From JAZDHV01 sp043810355 (GTDB taxonomy: Archaea; Nanobdellota; Nanobdellia; Woesearchaeales; JAGVYU01), in NCBI GenBank assembly GCA_043810355.1, contig JBDROB010000034.1:1-44176 (forward strand): a DNA stretch of 44,176 bases, given 5' to 3'. The notes beneath the pieces are model-generated. The model worked only from the letters and a program-made list of their open reading frames with translations. It searched no databases and was not told where the DNA came from. This document shows, piece by piece, positions 33,032 to 42,398 of this stretch. The position numbers and the translations under genes were made by a program. Position 1 is the first letter of the stretch; each line of letters starts with the position of its first letter.

Positions 33032-35391
33032 CTTTTATGATAATAACTGACAATTAAGTATATAAGCATTGCCAATCCGACAATACTTAGCATGCCTCCA
33101 AAAATATCTGAAAAAGTTTTTCTATATTTTAACTGAACATTTTCTTTGTTTGGATATATCAGCATCAGGTTTGGTGAAACTAAATAAACTTCATCAGCCC
33201 CCTCAACCTTCCAGGTAGGATAATATGAATATTTGATTAATATTGGCTTATTCAGGCAGTCTGTCCTGATAGAAATGTCCTCTTTTTCATTTATCCCATA
33301 ATCAAGGTCACAATCCTCAATCTCATCAGCCAGATTATACATTGGCTCAATATCATCAACACTATTTTCATCTGTGTCAATAAATATCTGGCTGAACCTT
33401 TCCTTGTCCTTATCTTCCAATCTTGATTTAAAGACTAAGAACACATCCTTGTCCTCTATGTCAAACCATTTGAAGCTGAACTTTTTCCAGTCATCTGTCA
33501 CGACCAGGATTGGCTCTTTTGATAGGAGTTCTACATACTCTGAATCTTTATTTATGCTGTAGATGTTGAAATTGTTTTTTGTGAATATGCTCTCCATCTC
33601 CAGATCAGAATTGTTTTTTATCATATCATTTATCTTTTTTGTTGAAGCCACATATCTCTTAACATTGTATAATCTTAAGTCTTTTATGCCTTTCTCCAAA
33701 TCAATGCTTGGCATTGTTATGTTGAATCCAGGCCACCAAGCATCTTCTGACATCTCTTTATGCATATAGTAAAGATATGGAAAAGTCAAGCATGATTCTA
33801 GCAATAAGGCCTCAATCACAGGCTTTCCATGATATATTGGAGAGCTTTCAAACACCCTCGGTGTTCCCATTGAATTGTAATTTTTGCTGTACTCAAACTG
33901 GATTCTTCCATTTATCTCATCATCCTTGAGGAAATTGACAACATCATAGAAATTATCATAATCACCTTTGTTCTCTAATCCTTCAAAATTCCATTTAGTC
34001 CAAGAGCTGATATCATGGCTTGTCGGAACAATGATTATTATTGATATTATCAGCAAGGCTATAGGCAAATAAGGTTTTGCTTTTTCCCAAAATATCAGCT
34101 TAGTCAATCCAATTGCTGCAAAAATAAAAAATAACAGGTTGATAAATGGTATAAACCTGATGTTCAACAATCTTGTTTCAGAGATAATTAATGTAAATGC
34201 AAATATGACTAGGAATACAGCCAATAGGTAGAAAAACGATTCAATTTCTGGGTCAATCCCTAATTTTCCTTTTACGATTTTATCTGCATTAAGTCTTATG
34301 CTTTTTCTTATTACAGTTTTCTTTTTTGATTTCTTTGTTTTCTTTGATTTATTTGATTTATTTGATTTATTTGATTTATTTGATTTATTTGATATTATCG
34401 CCTTCTTCCCTTTCTTCAGCTTATTTTTAATATCTTTTTCAGTCCCATTTTTGCGTTGGATTATGCCAAAATAATGTAAAATCCCGAATGTAAAAAAGAT
34501 CAGTGCAAAGAATCCTAGAATATATGCCACAATATATTGCTCTTTAAAGATCAATGAAAATATTCTCCATCCAAACCAGATGTCTTTTGGTGCAGAAGAC
34601 CATGGAAGTTTTGCCACAAACGGTATTGACCAGAATGCTGTCAGCAAGAATGTTATTCCTCCGACTTTTACCAGATATTTTATTCCTTCAACATCTTTTT
34701 TAATAATTGCATAGACTAAGTTGATTATCATGATAAAGCAAGCGATTATGAATGTATAAAGATGTGATAAGAGTATTAGTGAGAATAATATGATATTCCA
34801 GATTGGATATTTCTTTTCTTTCATTCCATAAAATAACATCCCCAGAAATAATATAAGAATTGTAAGGCTGATTGAGTATGAGAATTGCCCTGCAAGAGTG
34901 CTTTTTATGTTTCCTCCCCAGACAGAATAGGTTCCGTCAAACAACAGGAATAAGGATGATATTGCCCCCATTATTGGTATTGGAAACCTGAATTTAAGCA
35001 CTTTTAGGCATAAATAGACAAACAAAGGCATCAGGAATATCCCTAATAATGAGACGATCTTGAACGCAATATTGAATGGGATGATATAGCTTAATAATGC
35101 ACTCATAACATATGGCAGCATAAAATAAAACTGGAACATTGGCATGCCAGCCATCCAGTCTGGATATAGGCCAATCAAATTTCCATTCCAGAGGTTTTCT
35201 CTTGCATAATGCCCTAATATCAGATGGCTTCCATAATCACCGCCTGTAGGTATATAATTATTGAATAGCATGTCTGGAGTAAAATAAAAGAAGAGAAAAA
35301 ATGTAATTGACAACAAGATTAGAATTGATATAATTGATTCATTATCTAATTTCTCTCTGATCTTGCCTAGTCTAATATTAATCATTAGCAT
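33019..35391 (-). CDS. Multi-pass membrane protein, GT-C/PTPS-related type
   Basis: The 790-residue protein has about twelve transmembrane segments; the first loop (TGGDYGSHLILGHYAREN, PDWMAGMPMFQFYF) matches the family called 6-pyruvoyl-tetrahydropterin-synthase-related membrane proteins, which look like GT-C glycosyltransferases using lipid-linked sugars. A large extracellular region follows (residues 500-760), then one last helix. A cytoplasmic loop carries a Lys/Ser/Asn repeat (NKSNKSNKSNKS) from a 9-bp DNA repeat. Together with the overlapping GT2 gene it probably modifies surface proteins or glycolipids. ATG at 35391 or, two codons on, 35385 could be the start. Confidence 0.8.
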   Translation of the reverse strand: MLMINIRLGKIREKLDNESIISILILLSITFFLFFYFTPDMLFNNYIPTGGDYGSHLILGHYARENLWNGNLIGLYPDWMAGMPMFQFYFMLPYVMSALLSYIIPFNIAFKIVSLLGIFLMPLFVYLCLKVLKFRFPIPIMGAISSLFLLFDGTYSVWGGNIKSTLAGQFSYSISLTILILFLGMLFYGMKEKKYPIWNIILFSLILLSHLYTFIIACFIMIINLVYAIIKKDVEGIKYLVKVGGITFLLTAFWSIPFVAKLPWSSAPKDIWFGWRIFSLIFKEQYIVAYILGFFALIFFTFGILHYFGIIQRKNGTEKDIKNKLKKGKKAIISNKSNKSNKSNKSNKSKKTKKSKKKTVIRKSIRLNADKIVKGKLGIDPEIESFFYLLAVFLVIFAFTLIISETRLLNIRFIPFINLLFFIFAAIGLTKLIFWEKAKPYLPIALLIISIIIIVPTSHDISSWTKWNFEGLENKGDYDNFYDVVNFLKDDEINGRIQFEYSKNYNSMGTPRVFESSPIYHGKPVIEALLLESCLTFPYLYYMHKEMSEDAWWPGFNITMPSIDLEKGIKDLRLYNVKRYVASTKKINDMIKNNSDLEMESIFTKNNFNIYSINKDSEYVELLSKEPILVVTDDWKKFSFKWFDIEDKDVFLVFKSRLEDKDKERFSQIFIDTDENSVDDIEPMYNLADEIEDCDLDYGINEKEDISIRTDCLNKPILIKYSYYPTWKVEGADEVYLVSPNLMLIYPNKENVQLKYRKTFSDIFGGMLSIVGLAMLIYLIVSYYHKRWKK
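34343..34393. repeat. 9-bp tandem repeat inside the membrane protein gene
   Basis: TTTGATTTA is repeated about 5.7 times (34343-34393), encoding NKS units in the minus-strand gene. As the unit is a multiple of three, length changes keep the frame open. It is a likely slipped-strand variable site in a cytoplasmic loop. Confidence 0.85.
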
Positions 35392-35560
35392 AGGAAAAGA
35401 ATCAAGCCTTTTTAAATTTTGGTTTTTTTCCTATTTCTATTTCCTATTTGTATTTAGTATAGTATCAATTAAAAATGAATTAAACTGGAATTTGATGTGA
35501 TATTTTTATTTAAATTCCTAAAGAATAAAAAAACACAAAAAAATCAATACTTTTAACAAA

Positions 35561-35569
35561 ATTTAAATA
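35561..35569 (+). promoter_or_regulatory. TATA box of thioredoxin reductase gene
   Basis: ATTTAAATA is centred 28 nt before the ATG at 35593, predicting a leaderless transcript. Confidence 0.55.
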
Positions 35570-35592
35570 ATAAGGACATTAATATTCTATTT

Positions 35593-36507
35593 ATGTATGA
35601 CACAATAATTATTGGTGCTGGAATTGCTGGCTGCACTGCAGCAATCTATGCTTCTAGAAAAAAGATGGATTATCTTCTTATCACTGACAAGTTTGGAGGG
35701 CAATTTTTTGAGTCAGGTGAAGTCCTTAATTATCCTGGCATCCAGAAGACAACTGGGGCTGAATTTGCAAGCATCTTGGAAAAACAGATTAAGTTCAACA
35801 AGGTCAAGCTGAATGAGGATGAGTTAGTCAAGGAGATTAAGAAATCCGGCAAGAATTGCTATAAGGTTATAACAGACAAAGGTAAATATTTGACTAAGAC
35901 AATTATTATTACAACAGGTGCAAGGGCAAGACAATTAAAAGTTCCTGGTGAGCAGGAGTTTAAGAACAAAGGCCTTACTTATTGCGCTGTCTGTGACGGT
36001 CCTCTTTTTCAGGGAGCTGATATTGCAATCATTGGTGGCGGTGATTCTGCTGCAGAAGCAGTTGATTTTATGCTGAATATTGCAAAAAAAATATATTTGA
36101 TTGTCCGTGGATCCAAGCTCACTGCACATGAATATCTTCAGGAGCGGCTTAAAGGCCATAAAAAGGTTGAGATTCTCTTCAATGCTGACACAAAAGAGAT
36201 TCTTGGAGACAAGTTTGTCAGCGGAATCAGATTAGATCATAAAGGGAAAAAGAAAGAGCTCAAAGTCAAAGGTATAATTGTTGAGATCGGAAGGATTCCT
36301 AACACTGATTTTCTCAAAGGTTTTGTGAAATTTGATGAACACAAACATGTTAAAGTAGACCATTGGGCTTATACTTCTCTTCCAGGAGTATTTGCTGCTG
36401 GGGACTGCTGTTCTGTCCATGAATACCAGTATGTGATTGCAGCAGGACAAGGATGCATAGCTCTTTTGAAAGCAGCCAGATATTTGGCTAAGTTTAAGGA
36501 AGAGTGA
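35593..36507 (+). CDS. trxB: Thioredoxin-disulfide reductase
   Basis: The 304-residue flavoenzyme moves electrons from NAD(P)H to thioredoxin. The FAD motif IIIGAGIAGCTAAIYA starts at residue 5; the redox pair is Cys131-Cys134 (YCAVCDGP); the nucleotide site is IIGGGDSAAEA near 145; and the second FAD motif is GVFAAGDCC near 265. The nucleotide site lacks the clear HRR arginines of NADPH-specific forms (it reads IVRGSKLTA), so cofactor choice is open. It is monocistronic and converges with the next gene, leaving only 2 nt between the stop codons. Confidence 0.95.
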   Translation: MYDTIIIGAGIAGCTAAIYASRKKMDYLLITDKFGGQFFESGEVLNYPGIQKTTGAEFASILEKQIKFNKVKLNEDELVKEIKKSGKNCYKVITDKGKYLTKTIIITTGARARQLKVPGEQEFKNKGLTYCAVCDGPLFQGADIAIIGGGDSAAEAVDFMLNIAKKIYLIVRGSKLTAHEYLQERLKGHKKVEILFNADTKEILGDKFVSGIRLDHKGKKKELKVKGIIVEIGRIPNTDFLKGFVKFDEHKHVKVDHWAYTSLPGVFAAGDCCSVHEYQYVIAAGQGCIALLKAARYLAKFKEE

Positions 36508-36509
36508 AC

Positions 36510-38084
36510 TCAAAATCTCATTTCCATCTTCACTTTTTTCTCACCTAAGATCTCATAAGAATCAGATGGGATCTTGTTTGTCAAGGAATTTGTCTGGAAA
36601 AACCTTGAAGATGCAGTATGCCTCATGCTCAGTCCTGTCATCCTTCTTGCCAGTACTTTTTTATCCTGGCTATTGATCATATCAGTGACTGTTATCTTTT
36701 CATTTGTGAGGTCTATCCGTCTTATCAGTTTCATTCCATCATCCCTTTTGTCTTTTCCATATATCAACATCCTTTTTGACAATAAGACTGGAAGTATACC
36801 TAAGAATTTTGATGAAAACTTCAGTATTGTCTGCTTTAAAGGAGTCATCTTGAAGAATCCTCTTTTCTTGAAATATGAGCTTACAACAATTGAGTCTTTT
36901 GAGATAGTGTTATTATTTCTTATAGGCCATTCAGATATAAATATCTTATTGCCATGATAAAGCCTGTATCCAGTGTCAGTATGTACTGCTAATCTTTTTT
37001 TGTCTATGACTCTATAGATCCCTCCTTTCATCAATGAGCAGATAAAATAGTATTTAGGTGTGCTTTTTATGAATATCATTGCATCATCAAAATACTTTTC
37101 AAAATTTGTTTCAAACGGTAATTTTGGTGTTTTTCTTTCTCTATCAAATATATTGATGGATTTTAGGAATGATGATGTCACATAATGCAGCATGTACCTT
37201 TCATCGATTGATGCAAACAGGTATTCTCTATTGATATTCTCCATCAGTTTATTCAGGATGCTATTAGCTGCAGATTCATCCTTTTTCAGGAATTCAAATC
37301 CATATGGCAGGAAATATTCAGTGTTTCTTGTGCAGTATTCCCCACCTAAACTTCCGTCAGGGTGTATAAAATAGCTGATAAAACCAATTATTTTCTTTGC
37401 AGAATCTTTTGCCCTTATGTCTTTTGTCAGTTCAAAGTATCTTATCATGTAATCCAGGGTTATTGTAAGGTATCCAATATCTGTTCCATTATATTCTGAA
37501 TACCATCCTTCTTTGCTCTGTTTTAAAAGAAAGGATTCAAATCTTTTTTGGGCATTTTTCTTAATTTTTTCATCATTCAGCAATTTTGCCGCAAACATCA
37601 TTCCTGCAATTGATGCCATCTCTTGGTTCAATGCTCCTTCTTCTGTCCTTTTGCCTATAAATCTTGCAGATTTTCTGATTGCTTCATCAACAGTTTCATT
37701 CCTGAATCCTAATATTTCACTTGCTTCACATATTGCATAAAGGCTGAATCCTGTTGCTGGAATGCTTTTCTCATTTGCCCAATACTCTTCAAAAGATCCG
37801 TCATTGTTTTGGATTTTTGCCCAGTACATGATTCCTGCTATTGCATATCTTTTTATCATCTCATTTTTATAGTAGATATTGCCTTCAAATTCTATAGAAT
37901 AAGCCAATGCAAGTGCCAATGCACTCTGCTGCAATATTGCAGAGCTGAAATCCCTTATCTTGTAATGCCAATGGTTCCTGTCAAATGAGCCGTATGTAGG
38001 GCTGTCTGGATCCCTGTCTAGATTGCTTAAAATCCTAGGCAACATATGCAATACATAGTTATTATATGGAGTTTTCATTTTCAT
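36510..38084 (-). CDS. Predicted alpha/alpha-toroid protein (heparinase-like), unknown substrate
   Basis: The 524-residue protein has no signal peptide. The first 300 residues are repeated helix pairs with patterns such as YAIAGIMYWAKIQNNDGSF and GEYCTRNTEYFLPYGFEFL, which look like the alpha/alpha toroid of polysaccharide lyases and C5-epimerases. The last 200 residues are beta-rich (RLAVHTDTGYRLYHGN, KLIRRIDLTNEKITV), like the beta-sandwich that follows such toroids. Catalytic residues cannot be named, and the absence of an export signal is odd for a lyase. The copy in a region of surface-sugar genes favours a role in sugar polymers. Function is not certain. Confidence 0.6.
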   Translation of the reverse strand: MKMKTPYNNYVLHMLPRILSNLDRDPDSPTYGSFDRNHWHYKIRDFSSAILQQSALALALAYSIEFEGNIYYKNEMIKRYAIAGIMYWAKIQNNDGSFEEYWANEKSIPATGFSLYAICEASEILGFRNETVDEAIRKSARFIGKRTEEGALNQEMASIAGMMFAAKLLNDEKIKKNAQKRFESFLLKQSKEGWYSEYNGTDIGYLTITLDYMIRYFELTKDIRAKDSAKKIIGFISYFIHPDGSLGGEYCTRNTEYFLPYGFEFLKKDESAANSILNKLMENINREYLFASIDERYMLHYVTSSFLKSINIFDRERKTPKLPFETNFEKYFDDAMIFIKSTPKYYFICSLMKGGIYRVIDKKRLAVHTDTGYRLYHGNKIFISEWPIRNNNTISKDSIVVSSYFKKRGFFKMTPLKQTILKFSSKFLGILPVLLSKRMLIYGKDKRDDGMKLIRRIDLTNEKITVTDMINSQDKKVLARRMTGLSMRHTASSRFFQTNSLTNKIPSDSYEILGEKKVKMEMRF

Positions 38085-38131
38085 TTCTTAATTAATCTTA
38101 TTTTATGCTCAATGATTTATTACTTCGAATT

Positions 38132-38189
38132 CCGAATTCATTTGACATTAGAATCAATTGAATTCGTTCCTTATTATTTTTTTACTTTT
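38132..38189. repeat. Hairpin repeat, copy B (see 13873-13934)
   Basis: CGAATTCA (38133-38140) and TGAATTCG (38159-38166) form an 8-bp stem, followed by TTCCTTATTATTTTTTTAC, nearly identical to the sequence after the stem at 13901-13909. Both copies lie past the 3' end of a minus-strand gene, here the nitroreductase. Confidence 0.65.
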
Positions 38190-38275
38190 CTCTAGTTTCT
38201 CTTTTTTTATTTTCTTAAGTTTCCTTAATTTCAGTTCTCAAACATCCTAACTATTTTCTTTAACTTTCCCTAATT

Positions 38276-38941
38276 TCAATTCTCAAACTTCTTGACATAC
38301 TTCCTGTCTATGTATGGATTGACTCTCTTTTTTATAAACACTGGTAATAAATAATATATTTTCCTTAAGAATTTTCTGAAGAATACAGGTTTTTCCTTTT
38401 CAGCCTCAAAATCAAATGAATCATATGAGACAATATCATTGACTGAATACTTTCTATGCACCGGAGCTGGATCCCTCAGAGGATAACCCAATAAGACATA
38501 TGCAATAGGTTCATATCTTTCAGGTACATTGAACAGTTTTCTCAGGTTTTTTTTCCTTGGCAGATGGTTTACCCAGCAGGTTCCAATGCCTTGTGAATAT
38601 GCATATAGCATTAGGTTTTCAATTGCTGCGCAGGCGCTCTGCACATGGTCCTTATACTCTTCATTGTCAGTATTGCTGTCATATAGCACTAATAGCCCTT
38701 GAGGAGCATTTTTAATGACAACAGAGCCTCCATTGTCCACTATCCTCTGCTTCATCTCATTGTCATCAACAACAATGAATTTCAGTCCCTGAACATTGCA
38801 AGCAGAAGGAGCCCATCTGGCCATATCTATCAGTTCTATCAGCTTCTCTTTAGGAACCTTATCTTCCTTGAACAGTCTTACGCTTCTCCTTCCTAGAATT
38901 GCCTGTTTCACATCCAAATAATCAACCCCAATAATAAACAA
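38276..38941 (-). CDS. Nitroreductase family flavoprotein
   Basis: The 221-residue protein has the FMN-binding start RRSVRLFKEDKVPKEKL and the motif ARWAPSACNVQG, then SACAAIENLMLYAYSQGIG and GTCWVNHL, and AYVLLGYP near 150, all typical of nitroreductases that use NAD(P)H and FMN. The C-terminal 50 residues are basic and aromatic (FRKFLRKIYYLLPVFIKKR), beyond the usual fold, and could touch the membrane. Physiological substrates of this family vary widely and cannot be read here. It is monocistronic. Confidence 0.9.
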   Translation of the reverse strand: MFIIGVDYLDVKQAILGRRSVRLFKEDKVPKEKLIELIDMARWAPSACNVQGLKFIVVDDNEMKQRIVDNGGSVVIKNAPQGLLVLYDSNTDNEEYKDHVQSACAAIENLMLYAYSQGIGTCWVNHLPRKKNLRKLFNVPERYEPIAYVLLGYPLRDPAPVHRKYSVNDIVSYDSFDFEAEKEKPVFFRKFLRKIYYLLPVFIKKRVNPYIDRKYVKKFEN

Positions 38942-39059
38942 TAGAATGAATAAGGATTTAAAAATGTTGCTTTAAATTAGTAGAAAGTCCTTATGTAAAT
39001 AATTTTGATATTGAATATTTTTCATATTCATTAAAGTTTAATTTGAGATGTCAGGAATA

Positions 39060-40838
39060 TTATCTCCCACCCTTATATCTTCTGTTTGCAGAAAAAATCA
39101 ATATACTAAGCAATATGATTATAAAGATGAAAAGTGACAATATTTCTGGCATCAGACCTTGTATCCCAACCCCAAACAGCTGGATCTGCTTGAAGATGAT
39201 TTCTCCAATCACAAGAGGATTGCTGTTGCTGATGATCTGGGCAAGTTTCGGCATTGATTCTATTGTTGAGATTGTGTTTGAGAATAGAAAGAAAATGAGC
39301 AGGACAAAAGTTGTCACTAAAATTGAGCTCTGGGATGATTTGATGCTGTAGGCAAAAATCATTCCTAAGATGACAAAAATGATTATCAACAGCAACGATA
39401 TAAGGCTCAATTGCCAGAATGCATTTGAGATGTTTATCTGGAACCTGGTCTGAGCCACTATGAACAGGACACATATCTGGATGAATATTATCATCACAGA
39501 TGTTATTATCAGCCCAAATATGTAGAGCATGTTGTTTACAGGCGCAATCAAATTTCTTTGGTATGCCCTGCTGTTTATCTCCATCAATGCCATTATATTT
39601 GACGAGAGCAGGGATATGAACATTATTATCAATACAAGTATCAATGGGAAAATGAGCTGTATGTTCATCTTTTCTTTGAGTATTGGCTCAAAATCTGTTA
39701 CTATAGGCCTGACAAGCAATGTGGCCATTTCTGGATCAAGTGTTTTGAGATTAAGAAGCCTCTGGTCAAGGTCTGTATTGAGCTGGTCGAGCTTCTTGAC
39801 ACTCTCATTTATCCTGTTCTGATAGATTATTGTGCTCTCAATCTCAAAGTCAAGCGCTTCCTTTATCAAGTCCAGTTTTGTCACAGCCTGGTTTATTGAT
39901 TCTATGCTTGCATTCACTCTTTCAACTGTCTTGTTTGTAAGGTTATCAAGATTGGTTACTTGCTTATCCAGTTGGTTTATCAATTGGTCCATTGCAATAG
40001 TTGAAAAATTTTCAATGATATCTTGGTCAGAATCATCATTTGTTATGTTAATTGAATTCAGGTCAATTGTCTCATTTATCGCCATGCTGCTTGCTTTAAT
40101 CAGGGCTATTGCGATTTTGGTTTCATTCATAATATTGCTTAACGCATCTTCTATCTCTCTTGTGCTGTTCTGGACTTCTGACTGCAGGTTTTTTACCTGG
40201 TTATAGGGCTTGAGGAACTCTTGCCTCACATATTCAAGCCTTATCCTTCTTTCCTCAAGGTCTTTTTGCATTGCATAAGACTCATTCTTGAACTGTTCAA
40301 ATGAGTTCTTGTTCTCATTGACAAATATCACCAGCCCCTGTATCTTTTCTATTATTGACTGGGTGAGCTCTATGCTGATCTTTTCTGATTCAAGGCCAAG
40401 AACTTCCTGCAGGTTCTGGATTATGAGAAGAGATATCTTTTTTCTTGAATTGTCATAGTAATATGTTATCTTCCCAGAGCTTAGCTCGCTGAAATCACTG
40501 ATCTCTCCATGCTCTGATCTTATGTCCTTAAAGAGAATGCATATGTGCAGTTTCTGCTTCTTGAGTTCACTTATGCAACCATCAACTTCATTGAAATTGA
40601 TAATAGAGCTGTAAGATTCCAGGCCTTCCAATGAGATTGGGCTGCTTGCCTCATTTTCGTCAATGATTCCAATGATAATCCCTGACACTTCATCATTGCT
40701 GAATGAATAGCCTATCAATAGGATAAGTATTAGAGGTGCAATTATTATCAATGTCAAAGACACCCAGTTCCTGAAAAGTATCTTTATGTTTTTTTCAACC
40801 TCATTCCCCAGATGCTTGATAGGTTTTAATATTTTCAT
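39060..40838 (-). CDS. ABC-2 type transporter permease with large external coiled coil
   Basis: The 592-residue protein has one N-terminal membrane helix (about residues 27-49), a long extracytoplasmic stretch of about 340 residues with heptad-rich helices (LDKQVTNLDNLTNKTVERV), and five C-terminal helices (from about 395). This is the ABC-2/YhgE-Pip plan used by exporters of lipids, polymers or peptides. It overlaps its ATPase gene by 4 nt (ATGA), so the two are made together. The substrate is unknown. Confidence 0.88.
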   Translation of the reverse strand: MKILKPIKHLGNEVEKNIKILFRNWVSLTLIIIAPLILILLIGYSFSNDEVSGIIIGIIDENEASSPISLEGLESYSSIINFNEVDGCISELKKQKLHICILFKDIRSEHGEISDFSELSSGKITYYYDNSRKKISLLIIQNLQEVLGLESEKISIELTQSIIEKIQGLVIFVNENKNSFEQFKNESYAMQKDLEERRIRLEYVRQEFLKPYNQVKNLQSEVQNSTREIEDALSNIMNETKIAIALIKASSMAINETIDLNSINITNDDSDQDIIENFSTIAMDQLINQLDKQVTNLDNLTNKTVERVNASIESINQAVTKLDLIKEALDFEIESTIIYQNRINESVKKLDQLNTDLDQRLLNLKTLDPEMATLLVRPIVTDFEPILKEKMNIQLIFPLILVLIIMFISLLSSNIMALMEINSRAYQRNLIAPVNNMLYIFGLIITSVMIIFIQICVLFIVAQTRFQINISNAFWQLSLISLLLIIIFVILGMIFAYSIKSSQSSILVTTFVLLIFFLFSNTISTIESMPKLAQIISNSNPLVIGEIIFKQIQLFGVGIQGLMPEILSLFIFIIILLSILIFSANRRYKGGR

Positions 40839-41545
40839 TTTTCTTCCAGCAGTTTTTCAAATCGCTTATCTAGGTTTTTTATCTGGCTCCTATTCAATAT
40901 TTTTGTTATTGTGCCATTTTTCACTATTGCGACCTTTGTGCAGTACTTCTCAATCTCTGTTATTATGTGTGATGTCATGATCACTATCTTTTCTTCTTTT
41001 GAGACTACATTGTTTACTATGTTCCAGAATTGGTGAACAAGGATAGGGTCAAGCCCTGTTGTCGGCTCGTCCATTATCAGGACAGATGGGTTGTGTATCA
41101 GGGATATTGAGAAATCAAGCCTTCTTTTCATACCGCCTGACAATTTCTCAGATATTGTGTTCTTATGGTTTATGAGACCAACTTGTGTCAGCAGGTGATT
41201 TATCCTGTTTCTGCGCTCTTTTTGAGGGATATTGTAAAGCTTTGAATAATAGATCATATTCTCCCATACTGTCAGCTCATCATAGAAGGAATTATCCTGT
41301 GTTGTGTAGCCGATAATCTCCCTAAGCTCCCTGAGCTCTCCTGATATTTTCTTTCCATCAAGGAATATCTCACCTTTATCAAGACTGTAGTAGCCTGACA
41401 GAATCTTCAGCAGAGTTGACTTGCCGCCTCCACTTTTTCCAATTATCCCAAATATCTCAGGGCTCTTCAGCTCAAGGTTTATGTCTTGCAGAATCTTGTT
41501 CTTCTTGAATGACTTTGAAAGCTTTCTGACTTCTAGTTTTACCAT
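40835..41545 (-). CDS. ABC transporter ATPase
   Basis: The 236-residue ATPase has Walker A GKSGGGKST (36-44), Q-loop YTTQDNSFYDELTVW, signature LSGGMKRRLDFS, Walker B VLIMDEPTTGLDP and a switch His (MTSHII). The sequence belongs to the CcmA/NatA group paired with ABC-2 permeases. It is the first gene of a two-gene operon with the permease downstream. Confidence 0.95.
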   Translation of the reverse strand: MVKLEVRKLSKSFKKNKILQDINLELKSPEIFGIIGKSGGGKSTLLKILSGYYSLDKGEIFLDGKKISGELRELREIIGYTTQDNSFYDELTVWENMIYYSKLYNIPQKERRNRINHLLTQVGLINHKNTISEKLSGGMKRRLDFSISLIHNPSVLIMDEPTTGLDPILVHQFWNIVNNVVSKEEKIVIMTSHIITEIEKYCTKVAIVKNGTITKILNRSQIKNLDKRFEKLLEEK

Positions 41546-41637
41546 GCAATTACCCCTTTTTATACCAGATATTCTTTATGGCTTTATCTATATAAATTTT
41601 ATTGCTCATTTGTTTTCTTAGCAGCAATTAAAAGTCA

Positions 41638-41955
41638 TTAAAATGTAAGAATCAGCCTTTTCCCTTCAATTCCCCATTCCAACTTTTGGCCACTCTTCAG
41701 GTTTTCAGTTTTCATTATTGTATGTGGTACAGTTATCACATTACTTTTCCCAACTTTTCTCAGTTTAACAATTAATTCCTTGTTTTTCCTAGCTCTATCT
41801 ATTTCCAAAGCCTTTTGAGCATCAACTGGATTTAAGACTTCTTCATTGCATTTCCTGCATTTCCATCCATTCACTTCTATCCCTTTCCATTTAGTCATAA
41901 TTCTATCCATATTTCCACCACATTCACATTTCAGCTTTAATTTGTTAAAATCCAT
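41638..41955 (-). CDS. Zinc-ribbon / AbrB-type regulator
   Basis: The 105-residue protein has an N-terminal zinc ribbon with Cys pairs CEC and CRKC (residues 9-36), then an AbrB/MazE/SpoVT swapped-hairpin domain (VKLRKVGKSNVITVPHTIM, KSGQKLEWGIEGKRLIL). This plan resembles antitoxins and small transcription factors that bind DNA as dimers. No toxin partner is seen next to it. Inverted AGATATAT sequences upstream may be its own operator. TATA-like sequences are within the same AT-rich repeat. Confidence 0.78.
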   Translation of the reverse strand: MDFNKLKLKCECGGNMDRIMTKWKGIEVNGWKCRKCNEEVLNPVDAQKALEIDRARKNKELIVKLRKVGKSNVITVPHTIMKTENLKSGQKLEWGIEGKRLILTF

Positions 41956-41980
41956 TTTTATCCTTGATAGATAGATATAT

Positions 41981-42005
41981 AGATATATACCATAGAGATA
42001 TATCT
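41981..42005. promoter_or_regulatory. Possible autoregulatory operator of the AbrB-type gene
   Basis: AGATATAT (41981-41988) and ATATATCT (41998-42005) are a perfect inverted repeat with 9 nt between, 26-50 nt upstream of the regulator ATG and overlapping where its TATA box should lie. Further AGATA copies surround it. Binding by the product is inference. Confidence 0.4.
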
Positions 42006-42020
42006 AGAATATATATTAAT

Positions 42021-42311
42021 GTTTTGTTTTTGAGCGAAGCGAGAAAACAAAACTACGAATGAAATGAGTATGTTTTGTTTTTTTATTTAATTTTACATTA
42101 GATTTAGCAATATACTCCTTAATATGCCTTTACCAATAAAATCCGAATATATTTTAACAAAACCAGAGATGTTTCGGATTTGGTGAAAATTTTTCAATAT
42201 AAGATAAAATAGTGAAAGATTTTCGAGTTAAGCGAAAAAATTAGGATAAATTACAGCTTATTCTTTCCCATAACCAATATATTTTATCCTGTAATGCGAA
42301 ATTTACAGGAT
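42021..42311. other. Gene-free stretch with three inverted repeats
   Basis: From 41956 to 42398 no gene is seen. A 10-bp perfect stem GTTTTGTTTT/AAAACAAAAC (42021-42053) has loop TGAGCGAAGCGAG, and a third copy of the arm follows at 42072-42081. AAATCCGAA/TTCGGATTT (42139-42147, 42173-42181) and ATCCTGTAA/TTACAGGAT (42286-42294, 42303-42311) are perfect 9-bp pairs. The phrase TTAGGATAAAT occurs twice, near 42241 and 42329. The loop motif matches the complement of 26-35. Mobile-element remains or a structured RNA are both possible. Confidence 0.55.
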
Positions 42312-42366
42312 TATCTTATATAGGAAATTAGGATAAATCTTCGTATTTGAGTGTAGAAAGCGAAAG

Positions 42367-42375
42367 TTATTTAAA
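42367..42375 (+). promoter_or_regulatory. TATA box of the small lipoprotein gene
   Basis: TTATTTAAA is centred 28 nt before the ATG at 42399; no ribosome site precedes the ATG, so a leaderless mRNA is likely. Confidence 0.55.
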
Positions 42376-42398
42376 CATTATTTGCTAAAATTAAATAA

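Noticed and set aside
34343..34393. CRISPR-like array
   Set aside because: Units are 9 bp without spacers and encode an in-frame peptide repeat; no cas genes are present.
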